Source: Halobacteriovoraceae bacterium
GTDB taxonomy: Bacteria > Bdellovibrionota > Bacteriovoracia > Bacteriovoracales > Bacteriovoracaceae
Length of the DNA: 64,000 nt
Reading direction: 5' to 3'
Assembly: GCA_020635135.1 (NCBI GenBank)
Contig: JACKAJ010000016.1
Coordinates: 434,001-498,000 of the forward strand
Shown here: one piece after another, positions 26,739 through 35,266 of the stretch
Numbering within the stretch: position 1 is the first letter of the stretch
Layout: the number at the start of each line of letters is the position of its first letter
Position numbers and translations under genes: made by a program
The notes under the pieces: model-generated
The model's input: the letters and a program-made list of their open reading frames with translations, nothing else
Told to the model about the DNA's origin: nothing
Database searches by the model: none

Positions 26739-27614
26739 CTATTCTAGATTTAATGATTGCTCTCTCATTTTTTCTAAATGCACTTTCATGTTAACAACAG
26801 CATTCGAGATTTCTTCATGAGCTGACTTTGATCCAATGGTATTGGTTTCTCGATTAAGCTCTTGGAGAAGAAATTCAATTTTTCTACCCTTTTCGTGCAA
26901 TTGCTTTTCAAGTAAGCTTTTTAACTTCCCACAGTGAATTTTTGCACGCTCAATTTCTTCATCAATATCAAGTCGCTCAAGATAATAAATAATTTCTTTA
27001 TTAAAACGCACATCATCTATATCGATAACTTGAGCGTTTTCTTTAAAACGTTGCTGAAGTTTTTCTTTAATATTTTTTTGGTAGAGATCTTTGAGTGAAA
27101 CTACTTTATCTAGAGATTTTTCATACTCTCCAAGTTGTTTAATTAGAACCTGAACAAGTTTTTTTCCTTCTGCAGCCCGAGATCCTTGTAACTCTTCCAT
27201 GGCCATTTCAAAAGTTTTGAGAGCGAGTTCACAGATGGCTTCTTTTTGAGACTCTTCAAGGTCTTGGTAAAATTCATTTTTTAAAAAATCAACAGGTCTT
27301 ACCTGAATTTGGCTATTCTCAACTCCAGAATTTTTATTAAACTCATCAATAAAGGCCTTAATTTTTTTGTAATCGATATTCGGGAGTTCATCTTCAAGCT
27401 TACTTTTTTTAAACTGCACGTAAATATCAAATGAACCTCTTGCAAAAACCCCATCGAGCTTTTTTCGCAAATCCATTTCCACCACGTTGAGCAGATAGGG
27501 CATTTTAAAGCGATAGTCCTTAAAGCGATGATTCACAGATTTAATTTCCACACTCATCGTGTGAGTTTCCCCTGCTATTTCAGCGCGTCCAAATCCCGTC
27601 ATTGAATTGGCCAT
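26739..27614 (-). CDS. yicC: YicC/YloC-family endoribonuclease
   Basis: A 291-residue YicC-like protein. It has the N-terminal signature MANSMTGFGRAEIAGE and IKSVNHRFKDYRFKMP, a helical centre, and the C-terminal conserved block GRKIEFLLQELNRETNTIGSK. Members have been reported as RNA endonucleases acting in RNA turnover. It lies directly before gmk (7-base gap), the usual neighbourhood of this family. Confidence 0.93.
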   Translation of the reverse strand: MANSMTGFGRAEIAGETHTMSVEIKSVNHRFKDYRFKMPYLLNVVEMDLRKKLDGVFARGSFDIYVQFKKSKLEDELPNIDYKKIKAFIDEFNKNSGVENSQIQVRPVDFLKNEFYQDLEESQKEAICELALKTFEMAMEELQGSRAAEGKKLVQVLIKQLGEYEKSLDKVVSLKDLYQKNIKEKLQQRFKENAQVIDIDDVRFNKEIIYYLERLDIDEEIERAKIHCGKLKSLLEKQLHEKGRKIEFLLQELNRETNTIGSKSAHEEISNAVVNMKVHLEKMREQSLNLE

Positions 27615-27650
27615 AGTGATTCCCTATTAATGTTTTTATTGAAGAGAGAA

Positions 27651-28607
27651 CTATTTGATATATTTATTGCCCATTTTGCGAAAACGCTCAAAACGCTTTT
27701 CTAATAGCCCCTCAACATCTTCATTTACTATATTTTTCAACTGATCTTGTATACTTTTCTTGACCAATTGAACAGCTTCTTCGGGGTTGCGGTGAGCGCC
27801 TCCAGCAGGCTCAGAGATGATATGATCAATCACCTCAAATTCAATAGCTTTTTGAGGAGTAAGTTGCAGTGAATTGGCTGCTTTTTCGGCCATTTTCGGA
27901 TCAGACCACAAGATGGAAGCACAAGATTCTGGCGATATAACTGAATAGACGGAGTACTCCTGCATCAAAACTCGATCGGCAATAGCAATTCCCAAGGCCC
28001 CACCAGAGCCCCCTTCTCCAATAATGACGGAAATGATGGGTGCTTCGATACTAAAAAACTTCTCAAGATTTTCAGCAATGGCGTGTGCTTGACCTCGTTC
28101 TTCGGCCCCAATTCCCGGATAAGCTCCTGGTGTGTCTACAAAAGTGATAATCGGGATATGAAAGCGAGAAGCTAGCTGAGCCAGTCGCAAGGCCTTCCGG
28201 TAACCTTCAGGATTGGGCATGCCAAAGTTTCTTTTTATTTTATCTTGGGTTTTTCTTCCCTTTTCAATTCCTATAATGGCCACTTTTTGCTGATCCAGCA
28301 TTCCAAAACCTGTCACAATGGCCATGTCATCAGAATAAAAACGATCACCCGCAACTTCGTGAAAGTCATCAATGATTCCATTGATATAATCAAGAGCATG
28401 AGGACGACTCGGGTGTCTTGCCAGCTGAACTCGCTCCCAAGGAGAGAGGTTTTGATATATTTCTTTAATGAGTGTGTTTACCTTGGACTGTAAGGCTGCT
28501 ATTTCTTTACTTAAATCCAATTGAGGAGAACTGGAAGAAGTCTTTAATTCCTTAATTTGATTTTCTAGTTCACTAACAGGTTTTTCAAAATCCAGTACGT
28601 AGTCCAT
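27651..28607 (-). CDS. accA: Acetyl-CoA carboxylase carboxyltransferase subunit alpha
   Basis: A 318-residue AccA that, with AccD, transfers CO2 from biotin to acetyl-CoA in the first step of fatty-acid synthesis. Motifs are WERVQLARHPSRPHALDYI, FVDTPGAYPGIGAEERGQ, IGEGGSGGALGIAIADRVLM and SPESCASILW. The length fits the family. It precedes yicC by 36 bases on the same strand, so cotranscription with yicC-gmk-rsh is possible. accD is not in this window. Confidence 0.97.
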   Translation of the reverse strand: MDYVLDFEKPVSELENQIKELKTSSSSPQLDLSKEIAALQSKVNTLIKEIYQNLSPWERVQLARHPSRPHALDYINGIIDDFHEVAGDRFYSDDMAIVTGFGMLDQQKVAIIGIEKGRKTQDKIKRNFGMPNPEGYRKALRLAQLASRFHIPIITFVDTPGAYPGIGAEERGQAHAIAENLEKFFSIEAPIISVIIGEGGSGGALGIAIADRVLMQEYSVYSVISPESCASILWSDPKMAEKAANSLQLTPQKAIEFEVIDHIISEPAGGAHRNPEEAVQLVKKSIQDQLKNIVNEDVEGLLEKRFERFRKMGNKYIK

Positions 28608-28649
28608 AGTCTGCCTATACTAGCAAAATCGAACTCATGCGTCGAGATC

Positions 28650-29291
28650 TCAATAAGTAGCGTGCTCCCAACCTTCAACCCTTCCCGATTCAAAATAGAT
28701 GTAGCGTGTCACACCCTGGTCAGTGGTGGCATAGCCCCAGCGCTCGTTTTGATCGGTTGGATCTCCGGCATAGTCCACTCGCCTAGGATTTCCCATAACC
28801 GCCATCACTTGGTCCTTGGACATTCCTGGAACAATTTCTAAATAATCGACGGCCAATTTCTTTTCAGTATTGTTGTAAACCGGATTATCCACAATCCCCT
28901 TGATCTGCAAATATTCAACTTTTTGCTCATAACTTGGCAAAGTGAGAAAATAAATTCTTTCAGATTCCGATTCAAATTTATCACTATACATCGAATAAAA
29001 TTCGTACTCTTCATTGGTCATTCTGTTTTCGAGAAAACCCAATTCATTTTCAACACTCTCTGATTCAAGAAAGATTTTTTTCTCTGGTGAATCATTGGGA
29101 ACTCTATTCATGAGTTCTCTCCGAGATTTATAGACTTCTCCACTATCCCCAATAGCCACACGAAAATCTTCCGTCGGAGTCATAAATCCAGAGTCTGATT
29201 GCGATAAGCGATCGTTTCGAATGTCTTTAATGGCCTGAAAATCAAAGACCGAACAAGACGTGAATAGGATTAAAGCGATTAGTTTTTTCAA
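28650..29291 (-). CDS. BamE/SmpA-like lipoprotein
   Basis: A 213-residue lipoprotein. I choose the TTG start at 29291, because GGAGG lies 9 bases upstream and it gives a lipobox at once (KKLIALILFTSC). The longer frame to 29351 puts the signal 20 residues inside the protein. The C-terminal third matches the SmpA/BamE fold: VPGMSKDQVMAVMGNPRRVD, then RWGY and YIYFESGRVEGWE. BamE belongs to the outer-membrane protein assembly complex, but this protein has an extra 130-residue acidic middle region, so it is probably a paralogue of unknown role. Confidence 0.8.
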   Translation of the reverse strand: MKKLIALILFTSCSVFDFQAIKDIRNDRLSQSDSGFMTPTEDFRVAIGDSGEVYKSRRELMNRVPNDSPEKKIFLESESVENELGFLENRMTNEEYEFYSMYSDKFESESERIYFLTLPSYEQKVEYLQIKGIVDNPVYNNTEKKLAVDYLEIVPGMSKDQVMAVMGNPRRVDYAGDPTDQNERWGYATTDQGVTRYIYFESGRVEGWEHATY

Positions 29292-29496
29292 AAAAAGTTT
29301 CCTCCTTGAAACTTCTACAGTCTCTATCGACGAGCCGAATCTGGAACCCAAATAGGAGCTAATCTGATGGTAAATTCTTCCTCTAAATCTAGGAGAAGGG
29401 ATTTAAAAAGCCACATTCCCGACTAAACCATTCAGGTACCTTGTCATTTTAAAGTCCCCTCCCTTAGAACCCGACAAGCCTATGAGGATATTGTTA

Positions 29497-30369
29497 ATGA
29501 AAGTGATCGATAAATTTGAGAAGAAATTTAATAAGCTTTATTACAAGCTCGTCGAATTATTGATTAAACTTTTTAATCTCATTCTTCCTCAACCTGTAAA
29601 AAATTTTTTAACAAAAATTTATCACAAAATAGTTCAAACCATAAATGCCATTAACAATTCTATTCACTTAATCTTTGATAAAATTTTGGCTCTCATCGAT
29701 GGCTCAGTAAATCTAGTCAAAAAAATAAATGGTCCCATTCAAGAAAAGAGAAAAGAATACAAGAAATTCAAACGCTATGTAAAAACACACCCCATGCGAG
29801 AGGTGCTCGAGAACATATTTGCGCCAATTATCAAAGTTTTTAAATTTCTCAATGATCAAACCAAAAAACTCCAAAGCCACCATATTGTGGGCATTGTTTT
29901 TCTTCTTTGTATCGGAGTTATCGCTTTTATCCAGATTTATAAATCCACCTACAATATCGTTGAAACAGAACACCAGAGAAATACTCGCGATATAGCCAGC
30001 GATAATTACTCGGCCAAGAGAAAAGCTTTCCCTTATTATTACGGGCACGACAAAGTCACTTCTCAAGTCACTCACGTAAAAATGCCAGCATTTTTTGAGG
30101 ATATTGATCAATACCGCAACCTTGAAGTGGATTTTACCATTACATTCACCAACCGAACGGCCAAAAGATTCTATGACGATTACGATTATCTCTTTGTCGA
30201 TCAATTACAATTAACCCTAGAACCTATTCTCCCTTCTTTTCCACTTACTCCGGAAGGAAAAGAAATTATTCGCGGGAAAATAACAGATGAACTCAATGCT
30301 GTGTTTATAAATGAAGGTATCGACGGACGGGTCAAAGAAGTCAATATCATCTACATGCTCGCAAACTAG
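29497..30369 (+). CDS. FliL-like single-pass membrane protein
   Basis: A 290-residue protein (ATG 29497 with GAGG 8 bases upstream; an earlier ATG at 29482 is possible). The first 120 residues form long lysine-rich amphipathic helices. One transmembrane helix follows (HHIVGIVFLLCIGVIAFIQIY), then a periplasmic domain whose end closely follows FliL: YRNLEVDFTITFTNR, then LTPEGKEIIRGKITDELNAV and GRVKEVNIIYML. FliL stabilises MotAB stators. Here the gene is 26 kb from motAB and has an unusually long cytoplasmic region, so it may be a FliL-related protein for another machine. Confidence 0.7.
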   Translation: MKVIDKFEKKFNKLYYKLVELLIKLFNLILPQPVKNFLTKIYHKIVQTINAINNSIHLIFDKILALIDGSVNLVKKINGPIQEKRKEYKKFKRYVKTHPMREVLENIFAPIIKVFKFLNDQTKKLQSHHIVGIVFLLCIGVIAFIQIYKSTYNIVETEHQRNTRDIASDNYSAKRKAFPYYYGHDKVTSQVTHVKMPAFFEDIDQYRNLEVDFTITFTNRTAKRFYDDYDYLFVDQLQLTLEPILPSFPLTPEGKEIIRGKITDELNAVFINEGIDGRVKEVNIIYMLAN

Positions 30370-30376
30370 TGTGCTT

Positions 30377-31654
30377 CTAACTAGCGTTTTTATATCCTTG
30401 CATAATACGATTTAATTTCTGGCGAGAGATTCCCAAAACTTCTGATGTTTTTTTGAGATTGCCATCAAATTTCTGATAATAAAAAAAAGCGAGCTGAAAG
30501 GCTTGCTCCTCTAATGTCCTGAGATCTACCGGTTGAAATTTTTCATCTCCACTACCATTTTGCAAGAGTCCCTCGTCAACTTCTGTCCAAAAAAGTTTAG
30601 GACCATTGGAAAGAACTTTCTTTTTTCGCAAGTGTTCTTTTAACTGACGAATATTTCCTGGCCAGGGAAGTTTTTTATAGTGCTTTATTAAAGTGGGATC
30701 AAGAATTACATCCAATTCCTCTGCTAGTTTGCAAAGCATATCCTCCAATAACTCTTCACTTTGGCGCAGAGATTTTAATACCAAACTCTGTCCTGAAGTA
30801 ATTCGAAAGAAGAAGTCTTTTCTGATGCTCCCTTTATCCACTAATTCGTTCAAGTTTTGACCAGAAGCAAAGATCAAGCGATTATCAACAACATGCTCTT
30901 TCATACTCCCCACTTGCCGGAACCTTTTGTTGTCTAGGAACAACAATAACTTGGTTTGAACTTCTTTAGGAAGAGAATCCACCTCATCAACAAACAGAGT
31001 CCCCTGGTGTGACTCAAGAAGTGCTCCTTTTTTATCGCAATGAGCTCCTGTAAAGGCTCCTTTCACGTGACCAAAAAGTTCCGACTCAAGCAAAGTGCTC
31101 GCATAGGAAGAAATATTGATATGAACAAATTTTCCTGGCATGCGAGATTTCTCGTGAATAATTCTGGCCAAGTAACTTTTGCCAGTTCCCGTTTCCCCCT
31201 CGAGATAGATATTGAGCTTAGAGCACACAATTTTTTTCTCAAGATTGACTTGGAATGAATTCATTGAGCATCCCGTTTTCACTTTAATAAATTTCAACTG
31301 ATTACCTGCAAACTGGATCGAGTCCCCATCTTGGAGGTAATTCCCTAAACACCAACTACCATTAAGTTTAAAGGGAGATTGATCACAGCTTTTAAAGAGG
31401 TAACGAGCCTTCTTTTCATTGGTCCCAAACTTTTGAAGCCGCAATTCATAGTGAATTTCCTCTCGATCAAAACAAGGCAGATAGACCTCAAAAAGGTGCT
31501 TCATTTCAAACGTGCTCCCCTTGAGAAACTTCAAGCAAAGTGTTTTCAATTGAAAGCGCCTTTTCTTTCCGTAAAGAGGTGTAATTTCAAGATAATCATT
31601 AAGCCCAATACCGCTTGTAATCATTTGTTCTTTAAAACTATTTGTAAATTCCAT
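30377..31654 (-). CDS. FHA-type sigma-54-dependent transcriptional activator
   Basis: A 425-residue regulator. Residues 1-130 look like an FHA phosphothreonine-binding domain (for example FKLNGSWCLGNYLQDGDSIQFAG). The AAA+ domain follows: Walker A EGETGTGKSYLARII, ESELFGHVKGAFTGA with the intact sigma-54 contact loop GAFTGA, Walker B GTLFVDEVDSL, and the arginine finger in RKDFFFRI. It ends in a Fis-type helix-turn-helix (KTSEVLGISRQKLNRIM). No response-regulator receiver is present, so input is probably through serine/threonine phosphorylation. It is divergent from engB. No convincing sigma-54 promoter was found near it. Confidence 0.9.
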   Translation of the reverse strand: MEFTNSFKEQMITSGIGLNDYLEITPLYGKKRRFQLKTLCLKFLKGSTFEMKHLFEVYLPCFDREEIHYELRLQKFGTNEKKARYLFKSCDQSPFKLNGSWCLGNYLQDGDSIQFAGNQLKFIKVKTGCSMNSFQVNLEKKIVCSKLNIYLEGETGTGKSYLARIIHEKSRMPGKFVHINISSYASTLLESELFGHVKGAFTGAHCDKKGALLESHQGTLFVDEVDSLPKEVQTKLLLFLDNKRFRQVGSMKEHVVDNRLIFASGQNLNELVDKGSIRKDFFFRITSGQSLVLKSLRQSEELLEDMLCKLAEELDVILDPTLIKHYKKLPWPGNIRQLKEHLRKKKVLSNGPKLFWTEVDEGLLQNGSGDEKFQPVDLRTLEEQAFQLAFFYYQKFDGNLKKTSEVLGISRQKLNRIMQGYKNAS

Positions 31655-31709
31655 ATGACAGTTATGAACGACCTTGACGGGGATGTTAAACTTTTATAGG
31701 TTCTTTTTC

Positions 31710-32348
31710 ATGAATGGAACACCCCTCTCACCTACAGTTATTCGCGAAAGTTGCGATTACATCATCTCTCTTGGCAGTGATCAATGTGTCTTTGATTTTT
31801 TTGAAAAGCATCCGGACGCCCAAGGGATCATTATGTGTGGGCGATCCAATGTAGGAAAATCGAGTCTCATCAATGCCCTCTTCAGAAATGAGCTGGCCCG
31901 CACTTCTAAAAACCCAGGGCGAACACAAAAAATTAATATCTTTACTTTTAAACTAACCGATGACGATCAGACATATTTTCTCTATGACCTTCCAGGATTT
32001 GGTTACGCTAAGGTTTCCAAAACTGAAAGAAAAGCTTGGGATCAATTTATTGGAACATTCTTTCAACATCTTCCCCATCGCCATCTCATTTTTCATCTCA
32101 TGGATGCTATGAATCCCTTTCAGACAATTGACCGCGAGTTTATTCAATTTCTTGAAAATTTTCATCTCCCCACAGTTTTGGTGCTTAATAAATTCGACAA
32201 ACTCAAAAAACAAAGTGAACGAGCCTTGCTCAAAAATAAATTAAAGCAATCCAAGCTTCAACACTTTCTCATTTCGGCCATTCAAAAAAAGAATATTCAA
32301 TCATTAGAACAAATTTTGGCGGGAACTTTTAAATCTTGGAACCTTTGA
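31710..32348 (+). CDS. engB: Ribosome-biogenesis GTPase EngB/YsxC
   Basis: A 212-residue GTPase needed for large ribosomal subunit assembly. Motifs are the G1 loop CGRSNVGKSSLINAL, SKNPGRTQKINIF (G2), DLPGFGYA (G3), LNKFDKL (G4) and ISA (G5). I use ATG 31710; an in-frame TTG at 31674 would run into the divergent activator's promoter. The 3' end overlaps the convergent small gene by 20 bases. Confidence 0.95.
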   Translation: MNGTPLSPTVIRESCDYIISLGSDQCVFDFFEKHPDAQGIIMCGRSNVGKSSLINALFRNELARTSKNPGRTQKINIFTFKLTDDDQTYFLYDLPGFGYAKVSKTERKAWDQFIGTFFQHLPHRHLIFHLMDAMNPFQTIDREFIQFLENFHLPTVLVLNKFDKLKKQSERALLKNKLKQSKLQHFLISAIQKKNIQSLEQILAGTFKSWNL

Positions 32349-32625
32349 GGTTCTGGAGTTGACTGTCGTATTTCCCCATTTCTTGATAAATCTCATCGAT
32401 TTTATGAATACTTTCAAAATATAGAGGATCTTCCAGTTCGAGTTTTTGATTCTTAAAATCAAAATAAAGTTTTCGCCCTAGTTTGTTGTATTCAGTATTG
32501 AGAAGCCCGTTACTTTTCGTGGCCCTTCCCATCGTTCGGGAGACGCTAAAGAAGTAGACTAAAGCGCTTTTCAATTTTTGGATAACTTGAGTAAATGTTT
32601 CTTTCACCTGATTAACCGAGTTCAA
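32329..32625 (-). CDS. Small helical hypothetical protein
   Basis: A 98-residue cytoplasmic protein with no signal peptide. It uses a TTG start supported by AAGGA 10 bases upstream. It is helical and lysine-rich with a mid-protein motif GLLNTEYNKLGRKLYFDF, and recalls short stress or cell-wall-associated helix proteins without matching a named family. The 3' end overlaps engB antisense by 20 bases. Confidence 0.6.
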   Translation of the reverse strand: MNSVNQVKETFTQVIQKLKSALVYFFSVSRTMGRATKSNGLLNTEYNKLGRKLYFDFKNQKLELEDPLYFESIHKIDEIYQEMGKYDSQLQNLKGSKI

Positions 32626-32720
32626 GGCTTAAGTTCCTTTTTGCCACCTTATGTCAAAAAGACTCCTCCCTTACTATTATATATGATAATGACAAATCCA
32701 AGAACTCATTTACTAAGAAA

Positions 32721-33581
32721 ATGTTGAAAATTAATTTTTTAAAGTCAGCTTATTTAAGAGAAGTCTCCCAAAAAGTGGATGAACGCATCGTTTTGCTCGA
32801 AAAACGCTATCAAGATGTCCAAGATCCTTGGGGTCTCAATATCAATACCTTAAAAAAATCTCTTAAAACTCTCTACCCTCTTTATGATAAATATTTTCGT
32901 GTACAAAACTTTGGGCTCGAAAACATACCTAAAACTCCCTTTATCGTGGTGGCCAATCACTCTGGGCAAATCCCTATCGATGGCGTTTTGTTGATTATGT
33001 CCTTTCTGATGAAGACACCTGAGCCCATTGTGTTGCGAGGAATGGGAGAGCGCTTTCTTTTTAAACTTCCCTTTCTTGGAAAGCTCGCCACTGAATCAGG
33101 GACCATTCTTGGTGATCGCAAAAACTGTCGTTATCTACTCTCTAAAGGGGAATCGATTCTGGTTTTTCCCGAGGGGGTTCAGGGCATTTCCAAAGATACA
33201 AAGGACTTTTATAAACTTCAAGATTTTACATTTGGATTTTATCGCTTGGCCATCGAACAGAAAGTTCCGATTTTACCAGTCTCCATAGTGGGTGCTGAAG
33301 AGTTCTATCCTCTTGTGAAACAAAATAAAAAATTGGCAAAACTCTTTGGTTTTCCATCCTTTCCCATGACTCCACTTTTTCCTCTGGCAGGTTTATTGGG
33401 GGCCATCCCACTTCCCTCACCAGTGGATATTCATATTAATAAGCCCGTCTATATTGATGAAACTCTCAATGCCGATGCTCCCAATCACAAACTTGAACCT
33501 TACGTGAAAGAAATCAAAAATATTATTGAGAAAAAAATCCATGAATCACTTCCTAAAAGAAGAAAGATGTTTGATTTTTAA
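32721..33581 (+). CDS. Lysophospholipid acyltransferase family protein
   Basis: A 286-residue PlsC-like acyltransferase. The catalytic block is VVANHSGQIPIDGVLLIMSF, with His and Asp separated by six residues (the variant seen in the NHSG-type subgroup rather than classic HX4D). The acceptor block is SILVFPEGVQGISK, and PILPVSIVGAEEFYP follows. It likely works at the inner membrane face in phospholipid or lipid remodelling. It is followed 3 bases later by an SDR-type gene, and the pair probably acts together on lipids. The substrate is unknown. Confidence 0.88.
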   Translation: MLKINFLKSAYLREVSQKVDERIVLLEKRYQDVQDPWGLNINTLKKSLKTLYPLYDKYFRVQNFGLENIPKTPFIVVANHSGQIPIDGVLLIMSFLMKTPEPIVLRGMGERFLFKLPFLGKLATESGTILGDRKNCRYLLSKGESILVFPEGVQGISKDTKDFYKLQDFTFGFYRLAIEQKVPILPVSIVGAEEFYPLVKQNKKLAKLFGFPSFPMTPLFPLAGLLGAIPLPSPVDIHINKPVYIDETLNADAPNHKLEPYVKEIKNIIEKKIHESLPKRRKMFDF

Positions 33582-33584
33582 GAG

Positions 33585-34571
33585 ATGAGCGTGAGTACAA
33601 AAAAAGAAAAAATTCTTATTATTGGGATTGGAGGAGGATTAGCAAGAATCACTTGTAAGCTCCTCTATAAAATTAATCCCAATATAGAAATTGTTGGTAT
33701 TGATTCTCGTCCCGTGGATCACACTATAGAAATTCCCAATCTCAAAACCTATCGCATTCAATACCGGCGAGGTGAATTTGAAAATCTTTTTCGAACTCAC
33801 CAGTTTACAAAAGTTCTTTTTCTCTCTCGAGTTACCCATTCTTCCATTTCTTCAAACCTCATTAAAAAGCGACTCAATCTCAGCTTGATGGGTACACAAA
33901 CAATTCTCGAACTTTGTTTAAAACATAATATTGAAAGACTTGTGATTCTTTCGACTTTTCATGTGTATGGAGCCCTTAACGACAATCCCGTTTTTGTCTA
34001 CGAAGATGCCCCTTTGCGAGCGAGCCTCGCTCATCCAGAGATTCGCGATGTGGTTGAGATGGATCAGAAATGCCAGTCTTGGATGTACGAGTTTAAAGAT
34101 CAAATCAACACAGTTATTTTGCGACCTACTAATATCATTGGTCCAAGTCTTCAAAATGGAATCACGACTTATCTCACTCACCCACTTTCGTTTTACCCTC
34201 TCGACTTTAATCCCATGATTCAATTCATTCACGAATACGATATGGCCAAAGTTTTAGTGCGCTCATTAGAAGATATCCCCCTTGGTCTCTACAATATTAG
34301 CGCCAACGAATATCTTCCTCTCAAAGAAGCCGTTAAAAAAATTAATCCGCATGCTTATCCACTTCCTATTTTTCCTTTAGAAAAAATTAATCAAGTGCTG
34401 AACAAAACATTCATCGGTGTTCCCAATTACTTGATGGACTACTTAAAATTCCCTTGCTTGCTGGCCAATCGTAAATTTCTAAAAATCGTTGGTCCCGATT
34501 TTTTTCACTTTAATACTCGTGAGAGCTTGGAAACACTGGGGATTCGCCGGTTTCACGCACTTAGTCTTTAA
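33585..34571 (+). CDS. NAD-dependent epimerase/dehydratase (extended SDR)
   Basis: A 328-residue extended short-chain dehydrogenase/reductase. The Rossmann glycine motif is IIGIGGGLARITCKLL, the next strand ends in GIDSRP, and STFHVYGAL is in the usual YG active-site region. The catalytic YxxxK is not found where expected: EIRDVVEMDQKCQSW has Val/Asp where Tyr is usual. RPTNIIGPS is conserved. The enzyme may therefore bind nucleotide without catalysis, or use another residue. It is coupled to the acyltransferase gene upstream. Confidence 0.85.
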   Translation: MSVSTKKEKILIIGIGGGLARITCKLLYKINPNIEIVGIDSRPVDHTIEIPNLKTYRIQYRRGEFENLFRTHQFTKVLFLSRVTHSSISSNLIKKRLNLSLMGTQTILELCLKHNIERLVILSTFHVYGALNDNPVFVYEDAPLRASLAHPEIRDVVEMDQKCQSWMYEFKDQINTVILRPTNIIGPSLQNGITTYLTHPLSFYPLDFNPMIQFIHEYDMAKVLVRSLEDIPLGLYNISANEYLPLKEAVKKINPHAYPLPIFPLEKINQVLNKTFIGVPNYLMDYLKFPCLLANRKFLKIVGPDFFHFNTRESLETLGIRRFHALSL

Positions 34572-34644
34572 AAACTCCTTTGTAATTTGCCACTTCCTTT
34601 GGTAAAGCTCCGCTACCACTATGAACTGTTAGACCTTAGGAGAC

Positions 34645-35058
34645 ATGAAAATGAAAAAATTAATTCTTTCTTTACTCGTTTTTTCTGCAACATTTGGTTT
34701 TGCAAAAGAAGATTGTATCTCTCGAAATGGAAGCCCAAGCACTCACAATCTCTATGCTTTTGAAGATTCACTCGCAGGGGAACTGGATCCCTATGTCCTT
34801 GGCGATGGTGGACTGCTGGTTTTCAGCGAAGTCTTTGGCAGCGGACATATTGTTATTTATGAAGTCAACGAAGAAGCTCCCTATGCAAACGCCCTTAAGG
34901 AACATGCCTCTACCCCGAGTGCAAAACTCCTCATCACTGTGCGAAAAGATTGCTTAGAAGAAGCAAGTGAAGAGCAAATTGAAGTTATGACTCATCTCTC
35001 TGAAGATGTTTTGGGGTTTGCTCCTGCAGAAACTTTTTACGTTCTTGAAGAGTATTAA
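34645..35058 (+). CDS. Small exported hypothetical protein
   Basis: A 137-residue exported protein with signal peptide (KKLILSLLVFSATFGFA) and strong AGGAG ribosome-binding site. The mature protein of about 117 residues is acidic with two cysteines (EDCISRNGS and RKDCLEE) likely to form one disulfide. No family is recognised. It has its own leader after the acyltransferase-SDR pair. Confidence 0.7.
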   Translation: MKMKKLILSLLVFSATFGFAKEDCISRNGSPSTHNLYAFEDSLAGELDPYVLGDGGLLVFSEVFGSGHIVIYEVNEEAPYANALKEHASTPSAKLLITVRKDCLEEASEEQIEVMTHLSEDVLGFAPAETFYVLEEY

Positions 35059-35070
35059 TAAAGATTTAAG

Positions 35071-35105
35071 CCGTGCTAAGGGTGTTCGCTATTCCCTTGG
35101 CGCGG
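35071..35105. other. GC-rich 12-bp stem-loop before tRNA-Leu(CAA)
   Basis: CCGTGCTAAGGG and CCCTTGGCGCGG pair over 12 positions, two of them G-U, around an 11-base loop. A 10-base palindrome GCGAATTCGC follows at 35115-35124. No T-tract follows on the plus strand. It is much richer in GC than its surroundings, so it may be an RNA structure or part of the tRNA leader. Confidence 0.4.
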
Positions 35106-35180
35106 TGGTCTTAAGCGAATTCGCCTTGACTAAAAGACTGCAATTATAGACAATTGGCAGCAACTTTCATCAGATTTCAG

Positions 35181-35266
35181 GCCCGGGTGGCGGAATGGTA
35201 GACGCAGCGGATTCAAAATCCGCCGCTGGCAACAGTGTGCGAGTTCAAGTCTCGCCCCGGGCACCA
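35181..35266 (+). tRNA. tRNA-Leu(CAA)
   Basis: An 86-base gene with encoded CCA. The acceptor stem is GCCCGGG/CCCGGGC. The anticodon stem GCGGA/TCCGC surrounds the loop TTCAAAA, giving CAA. A class II variable arm (CGCTGGCAACAGTGTGCGAG region) and a T-loop TTCAAGT are present. It reads UUG codons. Its 3' flank holds a recombinase-like remnant, as expected at a tRNA used as an integration site. Confidence 0.95.
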
